DNA from: Candidatus Thiosymbion ectosymbiont of Robbea hypermnestra
GTDB lineage: Bacteria; Pseudomonadota; Gammaproteobacteria; Chromatiales; Chromatiaceae
DNA length: 5,292 bases
Reading direction: 5' to 3'
Assembly (NCBI GenBank): GCA_020443945.1
Contig: JAIZWN010000254.1
Coordinates: forward strand, 1 to 5,292
The position numbers and the translations under genes are program-made. Of this stretch, positions 1 to 5,122 are shown piece after piece. Each line of letters opens with the position of its first letter. The stretch's first letter is position 1. The notes under the pieces are model-generated. The model did not search any database. It was not told where the DNA came from and saw nothing but the letters and a program-made list of their open reading frames with translations.

Positions 1-219
1 CTGACCCAAATCGATATCGAGCGTATGCCATCTTTCGCCATTGGCTTCGAACGTGGTGAGAAAAGGGGCGAGAAAAGAGGCGAGGCGCAGGTTGTGCGTC
101 GTCTGTTGAGCCGGCATGGTGTCGCGGAGGTTTCCGAGTTGCTCGACCTTTCACCGGAGAAGGTGGAACGTATCGCCGCAAAGGGAGGTGATGACGACCT
201 GGTGCACAACCAGCATTGA
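1..219 (+). CDS. Rpn-like (PD-(D/E)XK) nuclease/transposase-related protein, 3' end only
   Basis: The reading frame is open from base 1 to the TGA at 217-219, giving the last 72 residues of a gene that begins outside the window. The visible part has the usual tail of Rpn family proteins: a Gly/charged repeat (ERGEKRGEKRGE, one residue group every four) followed by a short helical domain with RRLLSRHG and LLDLSPEKVERI. In this family that tail follows the PD-(D/E)XK nuclease core, which is not visible here, so catalytic competence cannot be judged. Family members are linked to RecA-independent recombination and some to phage defence. An in-frame ATG at 25 exists, but its upstream ribosome site is weak (GAG at 19-21), and the open frame before it argues for a longer protein. 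A second Rpn-like gene starts at 5123 in the same direction. The assignment rests on the tail pattern alone, so it is moderate. Confidence 0.6.
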   Translation: MTQIDIERMPSFAIGFERGEKRGEKRGEAQVVRRLLSRHGVAEVSELLDLSPEKVERIAAKGGDDDLVHNQH

Positions 220-240
220 TGAGGTTGGCATGGCGCGCAG

Positions 241-265
241 GTTGGGGTGAGCTGGCAACCCCAAC
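241..265 (+). terminator. Stem-loop after the Rpn-like gene, possible terminator without a T tract
   Basis: GTTGGGGT (241-248) is perfectly complementary to ACCCCAAC (258-265) with a 9-base loop, 21 bases after the Rpn stop codon. The stem is G/C-rich as in an intrinsic terminator, but the following bases (aaatcactc) contain no T run. It could be a weak terminator, a 3'-end-protecting stem, or an intergenic repeat. The stem is directly seen; the role is inferred. Confidence 0.4.
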
Positions 266-339
266 AAATCACTCTAAAGATGGGTTAGGAATGAGTAAAG
301 CAGGCACCTGGCAAGATAATCCAGAGCTCCGATTATTCC

Positions 340-347
340 AAGGAGGT
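340..347 (+). promoter_or_regulatory. Isolated perfect Shine-Dalgarno octamer
   Basis: AAGGAGGT matches the full anti-Shine-Dalgarno core, yet no ATG or GTG lies at a normal distance. The nearest candidate is a CTG at 357 (9 bases away) opening a 23-codon frame that ends at TGA 426-428. The octamer also overlaps the end of a 20-codon frame (ATG 291, TAA 351-353). It is probably the ribosome site of a lost or non-canonical gene. Confidence 0.3.
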
Positions 348-431
348 CTCTAAACCCTGATTGCTTTCAGGATATACGAAGCGAAGTGTGCCCATCGATT
401 CACTCATTGGCTGTCATCGACGAGGTGACTT

Positions 432-509
432 ATGGCACGCATATTCCCGGAAATCGAGCAGGAATTTTTTCAACTGAACCCGAAAGAAAAGGCCGCGTTA
501 GGGCCGTAG
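432..509 (+). pseudogene. Truncated antitoxin-like N-terminus (25 codons)
   Basis: An ATG at 432 is preceded by a strong ribosome site, GAGGTGA at 422-428, at good spacing. The frame encodes 25 residues, reading MARIFPEIEQEF then FQLNPKEKAAL, and stops at TAG 507-509. The pattern of a short helix followed by a Leu-x-Pro-x-Glu/Lys-x-x-x-Leu segment resembles the first 20-25 residues of small addiction-module antitoxins (the family of about 70 residues whose start reads like LxLSPEERAxLAExL). The stop codon lies within the first bases of the palindromic repeat that follows, suggesting that the repeat or a deletion next to it cut the gene off. No toxin reading frame follows. It could instead be a short leader peptide or chance. 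The family link is weak because so little sequence remains. Confidence 0.35.
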
Positions 510-535
510 GCTGGGTTGAGAGACGAAGCCCAGCT
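506..535. repeat. Palindromic intergenic repeat (GTAGGCTGGGTTGAG type)
   Basis: GCTGGGTT (510-517) pairs with AAGCCCAGC (526-534) around a loop of about 9 bases, including one G-T pair, and is followed by TTTT (535-538). The flanking GTAGG and the GAG...ACGAAGCCCA layout match a dispersed palindrome that I recognise from many proteobacterial intergenic regions. With the T4 tract it could also act as a rho-independent terminator on the plus strand. The pairing is seen directly; repeat-family membership comes from memory and would need a genome-wide count. Confidence 0.5.
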
Positions 536-634
536 TTTACTGGGTTCCTGCGGATACCCAAGTAACAGGCTGCCGCTGCATGCCAAAGTGGGTCTTTTTT
601 CCCATACTCAATCCGAACCGAGCGATTCCGCTTC

Positions 635-643
635 TGCAATAAT
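635..643 (+). promoter_or_regulatory. Weak candidate extended -10 element
   Basis: TGCAATAAT resembles an extended -10 (TGn followed by AATAAT, five of six matches to TATAAT). No convincing -35 box lies about 17 bases upstream. If used, transcription would start near 650 and the leader would lack the stem at 643-669, so the two proposals exclude each other. A CATACT at 603-608 is another weak -10 candidate that would keep the stem in the RNA. Confidence 0.18.
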
Positions 644-669
644 CCGGTTCCCGATTAAACACAACCGGA
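643..669 (+). promoter_or_regulatory. Leader stem-loop covering the operon's first ribosome site
   Basis: TCCGGTT (643-649) is a perfect 7-bp complement of AACCGGA (663-669), with a 13-base loop. The right arm contains the GGA of the GGAG ribosome site (667-670) of the gene starting at 677, so the folded stem would hide it. An upstream GAACCG (615-620) is complementary to CGGTTC (645-650) and would compete for the left arm. This has the geometry of a translational on/off switch. It applies only if transcription starts upstream of about 615. Confidence 0.4.
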
Positions 670-676
670 GACCCAC

Positions 677-1039
677 ATGCTGAGATTCGTCCTCCTGTTG
701 CCGGTCCTGCTGGCCTGGCCGGCATTTGGCAGCGAGTGCTTCTGTCTGGTCACCGCCGCCGACACCACTTGGTTCGACTGCCGGGAACTGCCCTGTTCCT
801 GCTGCCCCCAACCACGGATCTTCTGTCTGGATGCCGCTACCGGCGAACAGAAGGATCTGACCAAGCGAGCGGATCTGGAGCGAGTAGCGGACGGGGAGCC
901 CCGCTGTAGTCCCTGCCGGTTGAGCGATATGCCTGGCCTGAAGCATATCCCCCGCGGAGAGCATGGAGAAGACGACACGCAAAAGACACCGCCCGCGACC
1001 ACGCCCCGGCCTGGTGACGAAGAAGAAAAGCAGCCGTGA
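677..1039 (+). CDS. Small secreted cysteine-rich protein, unknown family
   Basis: I do not recognise this 120-residue protein. Residues 1-19 form a clear Sec signal peptide: Arg at 3, a Leu/Val-rich core, then PAFGS before the mature start near Glu20. There is no lipobox, since the first cysteine (21) is preceded by G-S-E. The mature part contains nine cysteines (21, 23, 35, 40, 42, 43, 50, 77, 80), including CxC, CxCC and CxxC clusters, all within about 60 residues. From about residue 85 the tail is Pro/Glu/Asp-rich, probably disordered, and ends in EEEKQP. Such spacing suggests a disulphide-bonded or metal-binding periplasmic domain. The ATG at 677 has GGAG at 667-670. The stop overlaps the start of the next gene (GTGA), indicating translational coupling with the membrane protein and co-transcription with the TPR-CHAT gene. 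The odd number of cysteines leaves one free for a partner or ligand. Function is unknown; a structural partner or substrate of the CHAT protease is conceivable. Confidence 0.75.
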   Translation: MLRFVLLLPVLLAWPAFGSECFCLVTAADTTWFDCRELPCSCCPQPRIFCLDAATGEQKDLTKRADLERVADGEPRCSPCRLSDMPGLKHIPRGEHGEDDTQKTPPATTPRPGDEEEKQP

Positions 1040-1635
1040 GTAACAATCCCCGCATCTTGGACCTCGGCGTCGCCGTCACTCTGGCCACGGCCCTCGTCTA
1101 CACCGCTGGTTGGTCCTACGCCTACCATTGGTACGACCGCTTCGAGCTGGGTCTGATCGGTCTGGGCATCCCCTTCGAATACCACTTCATGTACGGCTTC
1201 TGGGTCTTGCAGTCGTTCTGGTGGCTGATACTCGCCATCGCCGGGATGGTAGCCCTGACCTATTGGGCCCGGGTCGACCCGGTTTTGGACCTCATGGCGC
1301 GCACGGCGCTGCTCTGGGGCCTCCTCGTCTTCGTCCTCTTTTACTATATGGGTGGGGCCGTCGCTCGGGCCGACTACCGGGATCACCGAGAAGCGGGATT
1401 CGGTCACTATCCCCTGGTCCGGATCTGGAGCACACTGGACCCAGGCGACGCCCCCGCCAGGCTCCGGGGCCTGCCGCAGGATTTGATCGCCGGCAATTAC
1501 CGGCTCCTGCTGCAAACGGCCCAATCTCTGTATCTCATTCGACCCGACCGGGACGGCGGTCAGATCCCAACCCTCCAGCTACCGCGCAATCAAATCCGGG
1601 CCCTGCGGCGGATACCCACCAATCCGGGGAATTGA
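1036..1635 (+). CDS. Three-helix membrane protein with C-terminal soluble domain
   Basis: This 199-residue protein has hydrophobic segments at about 11-30, 54-76 and 89-109, followed by a soluble tail of about 90 residues. The first loop carries an aromatic motif (GWSYAYHWYDRFELGL, then IPFEYHFMYGF). Arg79 and Arg89 lie between helices 2 and 3, so by the positive-inside rule the N-terminus is cytoplasmic and the tail is periplasmic. The tail holds a strand-rich stretch (NYRLLLQTAQSLYLIRP, then IPTLQLPRNQIRALRRIP) resembling a small beta domain. The GTG start at 1036 overlaps the previous stop by 4 bases (GTGA) and has only an AG-rich upstream region, which fits translational coupling. The stop precedes the TPR-CHAT start by 10-16 bases. 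I believe similar short membrane proteins occur elsewhere in Gammaproteobacteria, but I cannot name a characterised family. It may anchor, or be cleaved by, the exported CHAT protein. It is not a recognisable gasdermin. Confidence 0.8.
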   Translation: MSNNPRILDLGVAVTLATALVYTAGWSYAYHWYDRFELGLIGLGIPFEYHFMYGFWVLQSFWWLILAIAGMVALTYWARVDPVLDLMARTALLWGLLVFVLFYYMGGAVARADYRDHREAGFGHYPLVRIWSTLDPGDAPARLRGLPQDLIAGNYRLLLQTAQSLYLIRPDRDGGQIPTLQLPRNQIRALRRIPTNPGN

Positions 1636-1645
1636 ACCACAGAGA

Positions 1646-4600
1646 ATGAAGATGATAAACGCAAGATCCAGGATTGCTTGTTTGGTGGCCGTACTGCTGA
1701 CCGCGACCGGCCCGGTTTGGGCGCTGGAGCCCGTTGGCCCCGCCTCCGAGGCCGTGCTCCAAATACTTCGTGGGCAGGAAGGGGAAGAGCCAACTGAGAA
1801 GGATCTGGTCGGCACCCTCAACCGAGCCACGGTCGGTTTCCTCCAGGCTGGCGAATACGTCCAGGCCGAGACCGTCGCCCGCGAGGCATTGGCATTGGCT
1901 GAGCGGGATCTTGGTCCAGAGCACCAAGTAACTCTCACCACACTGAACAACCTTGCATCTTCACTTGATAAACAAGGTCGCCATGGCGAGGCCGAGCCCC
2001 TGTATCTGCGCGCCATCGAGGCCCAAGAACGGGTCCTGGGCCAGGACCATCCCGATACCCTCATCAGCGTCAACAACCTTGCTGTGCTGTATTACGCGCA
2101 AGGCCGTTATGACGAGGCTGAACCGCTGCATAAACAAGCTCTTGAGGGCCGCGAGCGGGTACTGGGCCGGGATCACCCCCAAACCCTCGACAGCCTCAAC
2201 AACCTCGCCGAGCTGTATCGAGCGCAAGGCCGTTATGACGAGGCTGAACCGCTGCATAAACAAGCTCTTGAGGGCCACGAGCGGGTACTAGGACGGGATC
2301 ACCCCCGTACCTTGATTAGCGTCAATAACCTAGCCTTGCTATATCACATCCGAGGCCGTTATGACGGGGCCGAGTCCCTGTATCTGCGTGCCCTGGAGGT
2401 CCAAGAGCGGGTACTGGGTCGGGACCATCCCCAAACCCTCATCAGCCTCAGCAACCTGGCCGAGCTATATCGAGCCCAAGGCCGCTACGATGAGGCCGAG
2501 CCGCTCTTGGTGCGTGCCCTGGAGGCTAGTGAGCGGGTACTGGGCCGGGACCATCCCCAAACCCTCCTCAGCCTCAACAACCTGGCCGTGCTCTATCAAG
2601 CCCAAGGCCGTTATGATGAAGCTGATCCGCTGCATCTGCGTGTTCTGGAGACCAGCGAGCGGACACTAGGCCGAGATCACCCCCGAACTCTCAGCAGCCT
2701 CAATAACCTAGCCAGGCTCTATGAAGATCAAGGCCGTTATGGCGAGGCCGAGCCCTTGTATCTGCGTGTCCTCAAGGCCAACGAGCGGACACTGGGTCAG
2801 GATCACCCTCAGACTCTCAATAGCGTCAATAACCTCGCTGGGCTATATCGAGCCCAAGGCCGTTATAGCGAGGCCGAGCCCCTGTATCTGCGCGCCCTGG
2901 AGATCCGCAAGCGGACACTGGGCCAGAACCACCCTGATACCCTCGCTAGCATCAGCAACCTGGCCGGGCTGTATCACGCCCAAGGCCGTTATGACGAGGC
3001 CGAGCCACTCTTGGTACGCACTCTGGAGGCCAACGAGCGGGTATTGGGCCAGGACCACCCTCAAACCCTCACCAGCGTCAATAACCTCGCCGAGTTGTAT
3101 CGAATGCAAGGCCGTTCTAGAGAGGCTGAGCCGCTCTATCTGCGTGCCTTGGAGGCCAAAAAGCAGGTACTGGGTAAGTATCACCCCAATACCCTCAACA
3201 GCGTCAACAGCCTAGCCTTCCTGTATCACGCCCAAGGTCGTTATGGCGAGGCCGAGCCACTGTTTGTGCGTGCCCTCGAGGCCGGCGAGCGGATTCTGGG
3301 CCAAGATCATCCAAACACCCTCAAAGTTCAGCTCAATCTGGCCCTTGTACTGATCAGCAGCGGGCAGCAAGGTCAGGCCGTGCGGGAACTGCGCCGTATG
3401 GATGGGCGTTTGCGCGGCTTTGTCGGTGAGCAGCTCGCTACCACTCACCGGGAGTTGGTCCGCCGCCAATGGCTGCTGTCCGAATCCAGGTTCCAGAATG
3501 TGGTATTCAATCTTGCCCTACAGCATCCCGGACCGGATACCTTGCGGCTGGCCGCCGATGTGTTGCTGCGCTGGAAGCGTTTGGCCGGCGAGGCCGAGGC
3601 ATTGACCGCCCGGCTCGTCCGAACCAGCCGAGACCCACAAGTGGTAAAAACCGCCAAGGCACTGAGCAAACGCCGGGCAGAACTAAGCCGGTTGGTAAAT
3701 CTGCCTATGCCGGACGAAAAGACCACCGCTACCGCCCGTAAGAACGCCATTGCCGCCGCCCGTGCAGAGATGGAACGCCTGGAGGTGGAGCTGGCCGGAC
3801 TCAGCCAGGAATTCCAAGGCCATCTGGCAAGCCGTACCGTCGACTGGCAGCAGGTGAGATCCGAATTGCCTCGGAACTCGGCCCTGCTTTCCCTGCGTGC
3901 CTTCAGCCCGGTTGGCTTCAAGACCGGAGATTCCGGGGAGCCGCATTGGCTGGCCCTCTTGATCCCCGCGGATCCCGGCGACGGACCCGAGCTCCTGCTC
4001 CAGCACTTGGGCCCAATCGCGCCGACGACCCAGGTCCAACGTGCCCTCCGGGAAACCATCCTGCGGGAGACTAGCAGCAAGGAGGCTGCCCGCAAGCTCT
4101 ACCAGTTGCTCTTCGGAAAGCTGGATGCCGAGCTGACCAAATACGACCGGCTCTACATCGCCGCGGACGGCGCACTGGATCTGGTCGCCTTTGCGCGGCT
4201 GGTGGTTCCGGACGGGCGCTATTGGGTCGAGCGCCAGGAATTGCACCGGATTCAGAACGGGCGCGACCTGCTTAAATCCGGTTCAGATTCGGCCTCCGCC
4301 GCCAAGGGCATGATCGCCTACGGTGGCGTGGACTACACGAACTTCCCGGCGCTCGATACGACACCCTCACCCCCGGCTGCAACACCACCGACCACGGATG
4401 GGCTGATTACCATGACCCGGCGCCCTTGCGACGAACGGGGGAATTTCGGGAATCTGAAGTTCACGGGTTCCGAGGCCAAGGCAGTTGCGGATTTCTATTC
4501 GGCCCCTGACGGCCGCAAGGCCGAGGTTTGGCGGGGCCGAGATGCCTCGGAGACCCGGATCAAGGCCCGGCTTAAAGCTCTCGCTTCCCCGCCGCGGGTA

Positions 4601-5089
4601 TTGCATCTGGCTACCCACGGCTTCTTTTGCAAAGAGAAATCGGAACGCACCGAGCGGCCCATGACCCTGGCCGGCCTGGCCCTGGCTGGTGCCAATGCTG
4701 GTTTTCAAGGCAAGCTCAGCCCCACCGGCGAGGACGGTATCCTCTATGCCCTGGAGGTCCAGGATCTGAATCTGGAAGACACCGAGCTGGTCACCCTCTC
4801 CGCCTGCGATACCGGCAAGGGTGAGGTGGATTACTCGGAAGGCGTCTATGGCTTGGTGCGCGCCTTTCGCATCGCCGGCGCCCGCAACCTGCTGATGACC
4901 CTCTGGTCCCTGGACGACCCTGTGGCCGCGGTCTTCATGCGAGACTTTTATATAAACTGGCTCCAGGACCACAAGCCTCACCCGGCCGAAGCCCTGCGGA
5001 AGACCCAACTGGACTGGATCCGGGCCAAGGACTCCAAGCGCAGTAATCCGAGCTACTGGGCGCCCTATGTCCTGATCGAGGGGCGGTAG
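1646..5089 (+). CDS. Exported TPR-CHAT protein (caspase-like protease with kinesin-light-chain-type TPRs)
   Basis: The 1147-residue product starts with a Sec signal peptide (basic n-region to Arg9, core 10-22, cleavage after PVWA at Ala26), predicting export to the periplasm or beyond. Residues 55-85 form a first divergent TPR. Residues 86-547 are eleven consecutive 42-residue repeats of the LGxDHPxTLxSxNNLAxLYxxQGRYxEAEPL type, with a degenerate twelfth to about 587. A helical linker with a likely coiled coil (about 585-743) leads to the CHAT domain (about 744-1145). The CHAT domain has the histidine motif HLATHGFF (catalytic His991) and the cysteine motif TLSACDTGKG (catalytic Cys1054), then the usual GLVRAFRIAGAR and WAPYVLIEG. 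CHAT domains are clan CD cysteine proteases related to caspases and separases, commonly controlled by their TPRs. Both catalytic residues are present, so activity is plausible. The ATG at 1652 (Met3) may be the true start, since AGAGA at 1641-1645 sits too close to 1646. It follows the membrane gene by 10 bases and is clearly in its operon. The substrate is unknown. Confidence 0.95.
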   Translation: MKMINARSRIACLVAVLLTATGPVWALEPVGPASEAVLQILRGQEGEEPTEKDLVGTLNRATVGFLQAGEYVQAETVAREALALAERDLGPEHQVTLTTLNNLASSLDKQGRHGEAEPLYLRAIEAQERVLGQDHPDTLISVNNLAVLYYAQGRYDEAEPLHKQALEGRERVLGRDHPQTLDSLNNLAELYRAQGRYDEAEPLHKQALEGHERVLGRDHPRTLISVNNLALLYHIRGRYDGAESLYLRALEVQERVLGRDHPQTLISLSNLAELYRAQGRYDEAEPLLVRALEASERVLGRDHPQTLLSLNNLAVLYQAQGRYDEADPLHLRVLETSERTLGRDHPRTLSSLNNLARLYEDQGRYGEAEPLYLRVLKANERTLGQDHPQTLNSVNNLAGLYRAQGRYSEAEPLYLRALEIRKRTLGQNHPDTLASISNLAGLYHAQGRYDEAEPLLVRTLEANERVLGQDHPQTLTSVNNLAELYRMQGRSREAEPLYLRALEAKKQVLGKYHPNTLNSVNSLAFLYHAQGRYGEAEPLFVRALEAGERILGQDHPNTLKVQLNLALVLISSGQQGQAVRELRRMDGRLRGFVGEQLATTHRELVRRQWLLSESRFQNVVFNLALQHPGPDTLRLAADVLLRWKRLAGEAEALTARLVRTSRDPQVVKTAKALSKRRAELSRLVNLPMPDEKTTATARKNAIAAARAEMERLEVELAGLSQEFQGHLASRTVDWQQVRSELPRNSALLSLRAFSPVGFKTGDSGEPHWLALLIPADPGDGPELLLQHLGPIAPTTQVQRALRETILRETSSKEAARKLYQLLFGKLDAELTKYDRLYIAADGALDLVAFARLVVPDGRYWVERQELHRIQNGRDLLKSGSDSASAAKGMIAYGGVDYTNFPALDTTPSPPAATPPTTDGLITMTRRPCDERGNFGNLKFTGSEAKAVADFYSAPDGRKAEVWRGRDASETRIKARLKALASPPRVLHLATHGFFCKEKSERTERPMTLAGLALAGANAGFQGKLSPTGEDGILYALEVQDLNLEDTELVTLSACDTGKGEVDYSEGVYGLVRAFRIAGARNLLMTLWSLDDPVAAVFMRDFYINWLQDHKPHPAEALRKTQLDWIRAKDSKRSNPSYWAPYVLIEGR
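1901..3286 (+). repeat. Eleven tandem 126-bp TPR-coding repeats
   Basis: Eleven units of exactly 126 bp (42 codons) run without an insertion or deletion, the first beginning at GAGCGGGATC (1901). A twelfth partial unit starts at 3287. Units 2 and 3 share a 55-bp identical stretch (2096-2150 and 2222-2276); units 5 and 6 are also very close, differing mostly at scattered third positions. The DNA-level similarity points to recent unit duplication or gene conversion and suggests copy number may vary between strains. Confidence 0.95.
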
Positions 5090-5122
5090 CCCGTAGATTC
5101 ACTACATCCCATGGGGACTATC

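Larger units (their letters stand above)
220..676. other. Gene-poor intergenic stretch with remnants and stem-loops
   Basis: No intact gene is supported in these 457 bases on either strand. From left to right it holds a perfect 8-bp stem-loop (241-265), a 6-bp inverted repeat (316-321 with 331-336), a perfect AAGGAGGT (340-347) without a standard start codon behind it, a short antitoxin-like reading frame (432-509), a palindromic repeat with several alternative pairings (510-560), a T6 run (595-600), and the leader of the downstream operon with a stem over its ribosome site (643-669). The mix of good translation signals without gene bodies suggests decayed accessory DNA. Confidence 0.6.

Noticed and set aside
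556..600. Rho-independent terminator ending in the T6 run at 595-600
   Set aside because: The only pairing before the T run is ACCCA with TGGGT across a 28-base loop, with a poor inner stem. It is too unstable to annotate.
430..639. 69-codon minus-strand frame across the palindromic repeat
   Set aside because: Much of it is the translated palindrome and T-rich DNA, with no recognisable protein pattern. Repeats of this type often create spurious frames.
655..1524. 289-codon reading frame on the minus strand opposite the Cys-rich and membrane genes
   Set aside because: Its translation is low-complexity and lacks domain patterns. The plus strand has a signal peptide, clean membrane helices, a coupled GTGA overlap and ribosome sites, so this is an antisense shadow.
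1036..1635. Membrane protein as a bacterial gasdermin partner of the CHAT protease
   Set aside because: It is a short protein with three constitutive transmembrane helices, unlike soluble pore-forming gasdermins; only a loose functional analogy is possible.
1646..1730. Lipoprotein signal on the TPR-CHAT protein at Cys12
   Set aside because: Cys12 sits inside the hydrophobic core, preceded by R-I-A, and does not fit a lipobox. A standard signal peptidase I site after PVWA is clearer.
1901..3286. Regularly spaced repeats reminiscent of a CRISPR array
   Set aside because: The 126-bp period has no spacers, every unit is in frame and encodes a TPR; it is a protein repeat.
5093..5105. GTAG/CTAC inverted repeat after the CHAT stop as a terminator
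   Set aside because: Only a 4-bp stem with a 5-base loop and no T tract. It is too weak to support termination, so read-through into the next gene is more likely.
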